Positions 35,975 through 44,361 of a stretch of DNA of 45,190 nt are shown in pieces. The DNA comes from Oscillospiraceae bacterium (GTDB lineage Bacteria > Bacillota > Clostridia > Oscillospirales > CAG-272): positions 1-45,190 of the forward strand of contig SVQM01000005.1 in NCBI GenBank assembly GCA_015065335.1, given 5' to 3'. The position numbers were made by a program, and so were the translations under genes. Every line of letters starts with the position of its first letter. Positions within the stretch are counted from its first letter, which is position 1. A model generated the notes under the pieces. It was not told where the DNA came from. It was given only the letters and a program-made list of their open reading frames with translations, and did no database searches.

Positions 35975-38809
35975 ATGCCAAAATATCTTAAAATCTCAGG
36001 CGCACGCCAAAATAATCTTAAAAACATAGACATTGACATACCGAGGGATAAACTGGTAGTATTTACAGGACTTTCCGGTTCAGGAAAATCATCCCTTGCC
36101 TTTGATACCATATACGCAGAGGGACACCGCAGATTTGTGGAGTCTTTGTCTGCATACGCCAGAATGTTCCTTGGCCAGCTTGACAAGCCCGATATAGATT
36201 CCATCGAAGGGTTATCTCCTGCGATCTCCATAGATCAGAAGACCACCTCCAAAAATCCACGCTCCACCGTGGGTACGGTCACGGAGATCTATGACTATCT
36301 GAGACTGCTGTACGCACGTCTCGGAGTTCCTCATTGTCCCATCTGCGGACATGAGATCCGTCAGCAGACGGTGGATTCTATCCTTGATTCCATTACCGCC
36401 ATGGAGGAGGGAACGAGATTTCTTGTCCTTGCACCCATGGTCAGGGGCAAAAAAGGACGTCATGAGAAGGTTTTTGAATCCGCCACAAAGAAAGGCTTTA
36501 CAAGAGTTCGTGTAGACGGACTGCAATACGATCTCTCCGAGGAGATCGAGCTTGACAAAAACATCCGTCATTCCGTTGACATCGTGGTTGACCGACTCAT
36601 TATCAAGGATGGCATTCGTTCACGCCTTTCCGACTCCGTAGAGACTGCTCTTGCGGAATCTGACGGCAAGGTCGTGATCTGTATCGTAGGCCGTGACGGC
36701 GGGGAAGACCGTGATATCGAATATTCTACCGCTTATGCCTGTCCTGAGCACGGCGGCTCCTTCTCCGAGCCTGAGCCGAGAATGTTCTCCTTCAATAATC
36801 CCTTCGGTGCTTGTCCTCACTGTCTCGGACTTGGTGTCACCCGCCGTGTTTCCGAGGATAGGATTATCCCTCATCCGGAGCTGTCGCTCCTTGATGGCGG
36901 TATTGCCGTGAACGGCTTTAAATCTCTCGGCCCCGATACTTGGCTCGGTCCCGTAGTCATTGCTGTGGGAAAGGAATACGGCTTCAAAATGGACGAGCCT
37001 ATCGAAAGCTTTACTCCCGAGGCACGTCATGCGCTCCTGTACGGCACAGGTGATAAAATCTACACCGTCATGCGTTCATTTGAGGGTCCGAAGAAGGAAT
37101 ACCGTGTCAAATTCGACGGAGTCATCCCCATTATTGAGGCGAGAATGACACAGTACGGCAACGAGGCTGAATACTACGAGCAGTTCCTTGAGGAGGATAC
37201 CTGTACCGAGTGCAAAGGTACAAGGTTGAAGCCCGAGGCTATCGCCGTCACCGTAGGCGGCAAGAATATTGACGAATTTTGCCGTCTCCCCATTACCGAT
37301 GCCCTTGATTTTGTAAATTCCCTTGAATTTTCGGAAATGCAGATGGTGATCGCCCGTGAAATCCTCAAGGAGCTTCGTGCAAGGCTTGGATTCCTCAAAA
37401 ATGTCGGCCTTGAATATCTGACTCTTTCAAGGAAAAGCGGAACTCTCTCCGGCGGAGAGGCTCAGCGAATCAGGCTGGCAACTCAGATCGGCTCATCTCT
37501 TGCGGGGGTGCTGTATGTTCTTGATGAGCCTTCCATCGGACTTCATCAGCGAGACAACGGCAAGCTTCTCGGCACTCTCAAGGATCTCCGTGATCTCGGT
37601 AACTCCGTGATCGTGGTCGAGCATGACGAGGAAACGATGACGGAGGCTGATTTCATCGTGGATATCGGCCCCGGAGCCGGTGTACACGGCGGTGAAGTAG
37701 TCGCTGCGGGAACTCCTGCTCAGGTTGCAAAGAATAAGAACTCAATAACGGGCGATTATCTTGCGGGCAGACGGTGCATTCCCGTACCCGAGGTGCGCCG
37801 TGAAGGTAATGGCAAATATCTGACTGTCCGTGGTGCGTCTGAGAACAATCTGCGAAACATCGATGTAAAGATCCCTCTTGGGAAATTTGTGTGTGTCACA
37901 GGTGTATCCGGATCGGGAAAATCATCTCTCGTAAACGGTATCATCCACAAGGCTCTGGCAAGAGATCTTATGCGTGCAATATCTTTTCCCGGTAAATATA
38001 AAAAGATCGAGGGCATTGAGGAGCTTGATAAGGTGATCTGCATCGATCAGAGTCCTATCGGACGTACACCGAGATCAAACCCCGCCACATACACGGGACT
38101 TTTCTCCGATATACGTGAGCTTTTCGCCAAAACTCCTTCCGCAAAGCTGAAGGGCTATAAGGGTGGACGCTTTTCCTTCAATGTGAAGGGCGGACGTTGC
38201 GAAGCCTGCGAGGGCGACGGTGTCAAAAAGATCGAGATGCATTTTCTCCCCGATGTGTACGTCACTTGTGATGTCTGTCACGGTAAGCGTTACAACCGTG
38301 AGACTCTTGAGGTGAAATACAAGGGCAAGTCCATTTCCGACGTGCTTGATATGACTGCCGAGGAAGGCGCTGAGTTTTTTGCAGACATCCCGAAGATATC
38401 ATCGAGACTGCGTACCATCTGCGATGTCGGACTTGGTTATGTGAAGATCGGTCAATCTTCAACTACGCTATCCGGCGGTGAAGCACAACGTGTTAAGCTC
38501 GCTACCGAGCTGTCACGCCGTGGTACCGGCAGGACCATCTATATTTTAGATGAGCCTACCACAGGTCTTCATTCCGAGGATGTACGCAAACTGTGCGAGG
38601 TCCTGCAGAGACTCGTTGACAGCGGAAACACGCTCCTTGTTATCGAGCACAATCTTGATATGATAAAGTGTGCAGATCACATAATCGACATGGGTCCCGA
38701 GGGCGGCGAAGGCGGCGGTCTCGTCATTGCCGAAGGCACTCCCGAAGAAGTGGCTATGTGTGAAAATTCTTATACAGGACAATTTCTGAAGAAAAAACTG
38801 AATATGTGA
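35975..38809 (+). CDS. uvrA: Excinuclease ABC subunit A
   Basis: [45 protein letters not shown]; two ATPase modules and Zn motifs ([35 protein letters not shown]). Confidence 0.98.
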   Translation: MPKYLKISGARQNNLKNIDIDIPRDKLVVFTGLSGSGKSSLAFDTIYAEGHRRFVESLSAYARMFLGQLDKPDIDSIEGLSPAISIDQKTTSKNPRSTVGTVTEIYDYLRLLYARLGVPHCPICGHEIRQQTVDSILDSITAMEEGTRFLVLAPMVRGKKGRHEKVFESATKKGFTRVRVDGLQYDLSEEIELDKNIRHSVDIVVDRLIIKDGIRSRLSDSVETALAESDGKVVICIVGRDGGEDRDIEYSTAYACPEHGGSFSEPEPRMFSFNNPFGACPHCLGLGVTRRVSEDRIIPHPELSLLDGGIAVNGFKSLGPDTWLGPVVIAVGKEYGFKMDEPIESFTPEARHALLYGTGDKIYTVMRSFEGPKKEYRVKFDGVIPIIEARMTQYGNEAEYYEQFLEEDTCTECKGTRLKPEAIAVTVGGKNIDEFCRLPITDALDFVNSLEFSEMQMVIAREILKELRARLGFLKNVGLEYLTLSRKSGTLSGGEAQRIRLATQIGSSLAGVLYVLDEPSIGLHQRDNGKLLGTLKDLRDLGNSVIVVEHDEETMTEADFIVDIGPGAGVHGGEVVAAGTPAQVAKNKNSITGDYLAGRRCIPVPEVRREGNGKYLTVRGASENNLRNIDVKIPLGKFVCVTGVSGSGKSSLVNGIIHKALARDLMRAISFPGKYKKIEGIEELDKVICIDQSPIGRTPRSNPATYTGLFSDIRELFAKTPSAKLKGYKGGRFSFNVKGGRCEACEGDGVKKIEMHFLPDVYVTCDVCHGKRYNRETLEVKYKGKSISDVLDMTAEEGAEFFADIPKISSRLRTICDVGLGYVKIGQSSTTLSGGEAQRVKLATELSRRGTGRTIYILDEPTTGLHSEDVRKLCEVLQRLVDSGNTLLVIEHNLDMIKCADHIIDMGPEGGEGGGLVIAEGTPEEVAMCENSYTGQFLKKKLNM

Positions 38810-38824
38810 TATTAGGGATAACTC

Positions 38825-38895
38825 CGGGGGAGGAAAACTTTTTGGAAAAAGTTTTCCTCCCCCGGGCCCCTTCTTTCAAAAACTTTCATGTTTGT
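38825..38895 (+). repeat. Palindrome with CAAAAACTTTCA box (family F) downstream of uvrA
   Basis: CGGGGGAGGAAAACTTTTTGGAAAAAGTTTTCCTCCCCCG then TTTCAAAAACTTTCATG. Confidence 0.75.
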
Positions 38896-38910
38896 GTCTG
38901 TAAGAATCCG

Positions 38911-38926
38911 TGTTTCACGTGAAACA
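38911..38926. promoter_or_regulatory. parS site (exact consensus)
   Basis: TGTTTCACGTGAAACA. Confidence 0.95.
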
Positions 38927-38973
38927 TTTGGGTATCAGAAAGGCGGGCATCTTTTCACCTGCTCCACAACATT

Positions 38974-38989
38974 GGTTTCACGTGAAACG
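38974..38989. promoter_or_regulatory. parS site (14/16)
   Basis: GGTTTCACGTGAAACG; core GTTTCACGTGAAAC intact. Confidence 0.88.
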
Positions 38990-39079
38990 TGAATACTGTG
39001 ACAAGCATCACTTGTCTGTATTACAACACTTTTCCACAAAAATAAGTTTGTAACTTTATAGTGAAATTCAATATAATCG

Positions 39080-39108
39080 TTGATTTTGTAAAGGGATTGT
39101 GGTAGAAT
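39080..39108 (+). promoter_or_regulatory. parAB promoter
   Basis: TTGATT (39080), 17-bp spacer, TAGAAT (39103). Confidence 0.45.
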
Positions 39109-39159
39109 ATAAGGTGTGATAGTTTTATCGCAACAGACAATTGACAGGATGCGGAAACA

Positions 39160-39930
39160 ATGAGATCCTTTATTATATCATTTGCCAATCAAAAGGGCGG
39201 TGTGGGAAAGACTACCTCCGCCGTAAATACAGCCGCATCACTTGCGGCACTGGGAAAGCAGGTGCTTCTCGTCGACCTTGATCCCCAGGGAAACAGCACC
39301 AGCGGCGTGGGCGTGAACAAAAAGCAAGTAAAATCATCCGTATATGAGGCGCTCGTCGGCATCTGCGATCCAAAGAGCGCAGTCATTCAGACAGAATTCC
39401 GCAATCTTGCGGCAATGCCTGCGGTGATCTCCCTTGCAGGTGCAGAGTTTGATCTTCTTCAGATCGAATCGAGAGAATATGCGCTGAAACGTGCACTTGA
39501 GCCACTCAGTGAGGATTTTGATTATATTATTATCGACTGTCCGCCTTCGCTCGGGCTTCTCACCGTAAATGCACTGTCCGCAAGCGACGGAGTCGTTATT
39601 CCCATGCAGTGCGAGTATTATGCTCTTGAAGGGCTTTCACAGCTCATGATAACCATTCGCAAGGTGAAGCAGTATTACAATGAGAATCTCGGTATTACGG
39701 GCATTCTTATCACTATGCACAACGGCAGACTTAATCTGTCCGTGCAGGTCCAGAATGAGCTTAAAAAATATTACGGGGACAAGCTGTTCCGCACAGTGAT
39801 CGCACGAAATGTGCGTCTTTCGGAGGCGCCCGGATTCGGCATGCCCATATACGCATATGATAAGTATTCAAAGGGCAGTCTTGCCTATCTGGATGTAGCA
39901 AAAGAACTTATTGAGCGCACAGGTGTATGA
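39160..39930 (+). CDS. parA: ParA/Soj chromosome partitioning ATPase
   Basis: ISFANQKGGVGKTTSAVNTAASLA; LVDLDPQGNSTSGVG; YIIIDCPPSLGLLTVNAL. Confidence 0.96.
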   Translation: MRSFIISFANQKGGVGKTTSAVNTAASLAALGKQVLLVDLDPQGNSTSGVGVNKKQVKSSVYEALVGICDPKSAVIQTEFRNLAAMPAVISLAGAEFDLLQIESREYALKRALEPLSEDFDYIIIDCPPSLGLLTVNALSASDGVVIPMQCEYYALEGLSQLMITIRKVKQYYNENLGITGILITMHNGRLNLSVQVQNELKKYYGDKLFRTVIARNVRLSEAPGFGMPIYAYDKYSKGSLAYLDVAKELIERTGV

Positions 39931-39952
39931 CCTGTGAGAAAGGATATACAAA

Positions 39953-40828
39953 ATGGCACGCAAGCAAGGGCTCGGACGGGGCCTTGATAACATATTTGAA
40001 GAAAACTCCACCGAAGAAAAGGGCGGGGTGGTGACTCTTCGCATATCGGATGTGGAGCCACGTAAGGATCAGCCGAGAAAGGTCTTCGATAAGGAAGCAC
40101 TGGCACAGCTCACCGATTCCATTTCGGTCCACGGTGTGCTTCAGCCCATCATCGTGCGTCCTGCGGAGCTTGGAATGTACGAGATCATCGCAGGTGAGAG
40201 ACGCTGGAGAGCCGCACGACAGGCGGGGCTTTCCGAGATCCCTGTGCTTATCATGGAGGCAGATGAGCTTAAAGCGGCACAGATCGCTATTATTGAGAAT
40301 ATTCAGAGAGAGAATCTGAATCCTTTTGAGGAAGCGGCGGCTTATGCAGAGCTTATCCGCACTCACGGAATGAGTCAGGACGAGGTTGCAACAAAGCTCG
40401 GTAAGAGCAGACCTGCTGTGTCAAATGCAATAAGACTTCTCGATCTTCCCGATGAAGTCGCTGAGCTTATAAAGAGCGGTCAGCTTTCTGCAGGTCACGG
40501 ACGGACACTGCTCGGGCTTAAAGACAGATCTGCGATGCTTCCTCTCGCCAATAAGATAATCAAGCGAAATCTGTCCGTAAGAGAGACTGAGGCGGCGGTC
40601 AAGCGTGAGAACAAAGCCCTTGAGGCTGCAGCAGCCGATAATACAGACGATACGGTAACTGTAAATTATGCCGCCGAGCTTGAAAGTAAGATTTCCTCCG
40701 CCATAGGGAGAAAAGTTCACATTTTGGCAAATAAAAATCGCAGGGTAGTGCAGATAGAATACGCAGACAACGAGGATCTTGAAGAGATCATTGCAAAGCT
40801 GTGCGGCGGCACTGTGCCCGAGGTGTGA
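39953..40828 (+). CDS. parB: ParB/Spo0J chromosome partitioning protein
   Basis: MARKQGLGRGLDNIFEEN; VEPRKDQPRKVFD; IAGERRWRAARQAGL; AIIENIQRENLNPFEEAAAY; HTH and C-terminal dimer region. Confidence 0.96.
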   Translation: MARKQGLGRGLDNIFEENSTEEKGGVVTLRISDVEPRKDQPRKVFDKEALAQLTDSISVHGVLQPIIVRPAELGMYEIIAGERRWRAARQAGLSEIPVLIMEADELKAAQIAIIENIQRENLNPFEEAAAYAELIRTHGMSQDEVATKLGKSRPAVSNAIRLLDLPDEVAELIKSGQLSAGHGRTLLGLKDRSAMLPLANKIIKRNLSVRETEAAVKRENKALEAAAADNTDDTVTVNYAAELESKISSAIGRKVHILANKNRRVVQIEYADNEDLEEIIAKLCGGTVPEV

Positions 40829-40851
40829 GAGAAACGGCAAGGGGAACGGTC

Positions 40852-40910
40852 GCTTTTTGAAAAAAGCTCTGCAAAAACTTTATACTATGTAGCCATACAG
40901 GATTAATTTA
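40852..40910 (+). repeat. 3'-UTR structured repeat, copy 4 (family E)
   Basis: GCTTTTTGAAAAAAGCTCTGCAAAAACTTTATACTATGTAGCCATACAGGATTAATTTAT. Confidence 0.6.
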
Positions 40911-40954
40911 TTTGCTCGTATGCAATTACATTGCATTGCGGAATAGAACGGGAC

Positions 40955-41068
40955 ATGGTATATCCAAATGTCGGTTTTTCACTACCGTTAAAACCGACCT
41001 CATAGGTATCCCGTGATAACGGTAAGACGAAAGTATCCCCACAGTGATACAGATATGGGGAAATATAG
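40955..41068 (+). repeat. Half-copy of the uvrB-uvrA spacer element, upstream of serS
   Basis: TATCCAAATGTCGGTTTTTCACTACCGTTAAAACCGACCTCATAGGTATCCCGTGATAACGGTAAGACGA...ACAGTGATACAGATATGGGG, cf. TATCCAAATGTCGAATTTTCACTTCGTTAAATTCGACCTTGCAGGATCCCTTTGATAACGGTAAGACGA...ACAGTGATACAGAAATAAGG near 35617-35712. Confidence 0.8.
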
Positions 41069-41113
41069 GAAAAATAAATAACATCAATATATATCCAAAG
41101 GAAGGACCAAACC

Positions 41114-42388
41114 ATGATCGACATTAAATTTCTCAGAGAAAACCCTGACGTTGTTAAAGAAAACATAAAGAAGAAGTTCCAGGATCACAAACTTCCTCTC
41201 GTTGACGAGGTTATCGCTCTTGATGCTGAGAGCCGCAAGGCTCAGACTGAGGCATCCGAGCTTCGTGCCGCAAGAAACAAGAACTCCAAGGAGATCGGTC
41301 TTCTTATGAAGAACGGTAAGCGTGATGAGGCTGAGGCTCTCAAGGCAAAGGTAAACGCCGATGCCGCAAGGCTTTCCGAGCTTGAGGAGATGGAGACCGA
41401 GCTTGCCGCAAAGGTCAGAAAGATCATGCTCACCATCCCCAACATCATCGATCCCTCCGTACCTATCGGTAAGGATGATTCCGAGAACGTTGAGGTAGAG
41501 AAGTACGGCGAGCCTGTAGTTCCCGATTTCGATATTCCTTATCACACCGAGATCATGGAAAATCTGAACGGAATCGACCTTGATTCCGCACGTCGTGTTG
41601 CAGGCAACGGATTCTACTACTTCACAGGTGATATCGCAAGACTTCACTCCGCAGTTCTCACGTATGCCAGAGATTTCATGATCGACAAGGGCTTTACCTA
41701 TTGCATCCCGCCTTTCATGATCCGTTCCGAGGTAGTTACCGGAGTTATGAGCTTTGACGAGATGAGCTCCATGATGTACAAGATCGAGGGTGAGGACCTC
41801 TTCCTTATCGGTACCTCCGAGCATTCCATGATCGGTCGCTTCATGGATACCACTCTTGAGGAGGCGTCACTTCCCCTTACTCTCACAAGCTATTCACCCT
41901 GCTTCCGCAAGGAGAAGGGCGCTCACGGAATCGAGGAGCGTGGTGTTTACAGGATCCACCAGTTCGAGAAGCAGGAAATGATCGTCATCTGCAAGCCCGA
42001 GGATAGTCCTGCATGGTTCGAGAAGATGTGGCAGTACACCGTTGAACTGTTCCGCAGCCTCGATATCCCCGTAAGAACGCTTGAGTGCTGCTCCGGCGAT
42101 CTGGCCGATCTCAAGGTAAAATCTATTGATGTTGAGTCGTGGTCTCCCAGACAGAAGACCTATTTTGAAGTAGGCTCCTGCTCAAACCTCGGTGATGCAC
42201 AGGCTCGTCGTCTCGGAATCCGTGTAAAGGGCGATTCAAAGTATTTTGCGCACACTCTTAACAACACTGTTGTCGCTCCCCCCAGAATGCTCATCGCATT
42301 CCTTGAGAACAATCTTCAGGAGGACGGCTCCGTGAAGATCCCCGAGGTCCTCAGACCTTACATGGGCGGCAAGGAAGTAATCAGGTAA
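41114..42388 (+). CDS. serS: Seryl-tRNA synthetase
   Basis: MIDIKFLRENPDVVKENIKKK; class II motifs TSYSPCFRKEKGAHGIEERGVYRIHQFEKQEMIVI and NTVVAPPRMLIAFLENN. Confidence 0.98.
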   Translation: MIDIKFLRENPDVVKENIKKKFQDHKLPLVDEVIALDAESRKAQTEASELRAARNKNSKEIGLLMKNGKRDEAEALKAKVNADAARLSELEEMETELAAKVRKIMLTIPNIIDPSVPIGKDDSENVEVEKYGEPVVPDFDIPYHTEIMENLNGIDLDSARRVAGNGFYYFTGDIARLHSAVLTYARDFMIDKGFTYCIPPFMIRSEVVTGVMSFDEMSSMMYKIEGEDLFLIGTSEHSMIGRFMDTTLEEASLPLTLTSYSPCFRKEKGAHGIEERGVYRIHQFEKQEMIVICKPEDSPAWFEKMWQYTVELFRSLDIPVRTLECCSGDLADLKVKSIDVESWSPRQKTYFEVGSCSNLGDAQARRLGIRVKGDSKYFAHTLNNTVVAPPRMLIAFLENNLQEDGSVKIPEVLRPYMGGKEVIR

Positions 42389-42393
42389 TAATA

Positions 42394-42933
42394 ATGTTTG
42401 ATATAGCATTTTGGAAAGAATTTTTTGATGCGCTGTATCCCGACTACTATTACAGAAATATCAAATCCCCGCTGATACTCGTGGATCTGAACTTTATTCT
42501 CATAGGACTCTACATCGGTATCGTTGCAGCATCTGCATTCATATGTTATCGCAAGAATCATCTGGGGATCGCCGTAAGGGCTCTTCTCAAGGTAAATGCT
42601 CACTCCGCAGAGGATGCAAAAACTCCCGAAGAGCTTGGTATCGCAAACCGCCCCACTCTTGTTCGGGCTCTCAGACGGTGCAAATTCGGCAGTATAGTAA
42701 AGCTGACCGGAGTGGATCTTGAAGCAAAGCGCCCCGACTACACAAATGAGCGATACTACATCCCCGAGGACAAGCGATATCAGGCAGAGGATCGCTACAG
42801 CCGCAAGGGTATGGGTGTAGGAGTTGTTATATTCTGGGCAATCATCCTTATTCCCGTATTCATGCTCCTCAGATTCGTGATACCGGAGCTCCTGCAGCTT
42901 CTCGACAATTTTATTACGGGACTGAAAAGCTGA
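42394..42933 (+). CDS. Conserved membrane protein of unknown function
   Basis: Follows serS by 5 bp; N-terminal TM (LILVDLNFILIGLYIGIVAASAFICY) and C-terminal TM. Confidence 0.65.
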   Translation: MFDIAFWKEFFDALYPDYYYRNIKSPLILVDLNFILIGLYIGIVAASAFICYRKNHLGIAVRALLKVNAHSAEDAKTPEELGIANRPTLVRALRRCKFGSIVKLTGVDLEAKRPDYTNERYYIPEDKRYQAEDRYSRKGMGVGVVIFWAIILIPVFMLLRFVIPELLQLLDNFITGLKS

Positions 42934-43059
42934 GTATTCAGAAAGCATCACATGAATCAGTCTATCTAAAAAGTCTATCGGAAGACAAAACTACTTCGAC
43001 ATACAATTAAATCCGTAGGTGCAGAAGCTTCTGTGAAGAAGCGACTAATCCTACCCCCG

Positions 43060-43201
43060 GTTAACCGTAGGTTAACGAGTTAGCTATTGCGAGTGTTGCG
43101 GGCTTTGCCCGTCGGCATGCGACCTGCGAAGCAGTGTCAGCAAGCGAGCTTGCGAGCGATAGGCGCAACGCCCTCTGTCGAAAAGCCGTAGGTTTTTCGA
43201 C
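43060..43201. repeat. Cluster of short hairpins including two CCGTAGG-loop hairpins (family G)
   Basis: GTTAACCGTAGGTTAAC (43060-43076) and GTCGAAAAGCCGTAGGTTTTTCGAC (43177-43201), with GC-rich hairpins between. Confidence 0.65.
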
Positions 43202-43252
43202 AAGCTCGAATAAAATATGTGGGATCTTCCCGAAAAAGAAAGGACGGCAGCT

Positions 43253-44116
43253 ATGCCTAAAACAAAAAGACGTCCTAAACATCACCGTTCACTGAAGCAG
43301 GTTCTCATAACAACCTTTGTTTGTGCCGCACTGTCTATCGTTGCCATCATTATCGTTCTGTATTTGTGCGGACTGAGATACCAGTCCTTTGACACGGCTG
43401 ACGGCGGAAATGTGAAATTCTTCGGACTTGTTGACGACAGTGGTAAGCCCAAAAGCGGTAAGATCGTGTATTCCTTCGGTATGTACGGTGATGTGGATAC
43501 CGAGCTTGGAACGATAAACTACTCTAACGGCGATATTTACGAGGGAGATCTCAAGGGACTCCTCAAGGATGGCAAGGGTAAGATGCTCTACGCCAACGGC
43601 GACGTTTACGAGGGTGAATGGGCAGGCGATCTCATAAACGGTACGGGAACGTACAAATTCGTCAACGGAGACATCTACGAGGGTTCATTCAAAAACAGCA
43701 AGAAGCACGGCGAAGGCACCTATACCATGAAGGACGGAAGCACCTATGTGGGTAGCTTCTCCGACGGCATGAGAAACGGTGAGGGTTCGATCACTCTTGC
43801 TGCAGGCGACACATACGTCGGTGAGTTCAAAAATGATATGAAGCATGGCGAAGGCACCTACACCTGGGCTAACGGTGACACATACACCGGTGAGTACGAG
43901 AATGATGTATGCTGCGGTGACGGTGTGTTCAAGTGGGCTAACGGTGAGATGTACGAGGGCGAGTTCAAGTTCAACACTCTTTACGGTATGGGCAAGTATA
44001 CCTGGCCCGACGGCAGAGTGTATGAGGGTTACTTTGAGAACGGTATCATCGTTCGTGTGGATTCCGATAACGGCGTAGGCGCCGACCCCGGCGTTTTCGC
44101 TGACACTGATGAGTGA
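43253..44116 (+). CDS. Membrane-anchored MORN-repeat protein
   Basis: N-terminal TM then repeats YSNGDIYEGDLKGLLKDGKGKMLYANGDVYEGEWAGDLINGTGTYKFVNGDIYEGSFKNSKKHGEGTY... Confidence 0.93.
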   Translation: MPKTKRRPKHHRSLKQVLITTFVCAALSIVAIIIVLYLCGLRYQSFDTADGGNVKFFGLVDDSGKPKSGKIVYSFGMYGDVDTELGTINYSNGDIYEGDLKGLLKDGKGKMLYANGDVYEGEWAGDLINGTGTYKFVNGDIYEGSFKNSKKHGEGTYTMKDGSTYVGSFSDGMRNGEGSITLAAGDTYVGEFKNDMKHGEGTYTWANGDTYTGEYENDVCCGDGVFKWANGEMYEGEFKFNTLYGMGKYTWPDGRVYEGYFENGIIVRVDSDNGVGADPGVFADTDE

Positions 44117-44138
44117 TAATAGATAATATTATTATGCG

Positions 44139-44239
44139 GGGGAACCCCTTTTTGAAAAAAGGGGCTCCCCTCGAAACATCGTTGCACTTGTCGACGTACT
44201 CGCTATGCTCGCAGTCGCCCCTCACCAAAAACTTTCAGG
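44139..44239 (+). repeat. Palindrome with CAAAAACTTTCA box (family F) downstream of the MORN gene
   Basis: GGGGAACCCCTTTTTGAAAAAAGGGGCTCCCC ... ACCAAAAACTTTCAGG. Confidence 0.65.
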
Positions 44240-44295
44240 TAAGGGAACATCTAAGGCACTAACGGTTTAGTGTGCACTATTCCACAATATATAGT

Positions 44296-44350
44296 ATAAA
44301 AATTTTTGGGGAAGGTGTGGAAACCCCTTTTTATAAAAAGGGGTTTCCAC
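44296..44350 (+). repeat. Palindrome with AAATTTTTG box (family F) upstream of rarA
   Basis: TATAAAAATTTTTGGGGAAGGTGTGGAAACCCCTTTTTATAAAAAGGGGTTTCCAC. Confidence 0.75.
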
Positions 44351-44361
44351 AAAATACAATT

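Noticed and set aside
38930-39060. Origin of replication (DnaA-box cluster) next to parS
   Set aside because: No cluster of TTATCCACA-type boxes; a single TTTTCCACA near 39030 is insufficient.
40829-41113. T-box riboswitch upstream of serS
   Set aside because: No T-box sequence (AGGGTGGNACCGCG-like) or specifier stem seen; the region is explained by repeat elements.
43081-43201. tRNA or other classical structured RNA gene before the MORN gene
   Set aside because: Many short hairpins but no cloverleaf, T-loop GTTCRANNC or CCA-type acceptor could be assembled.
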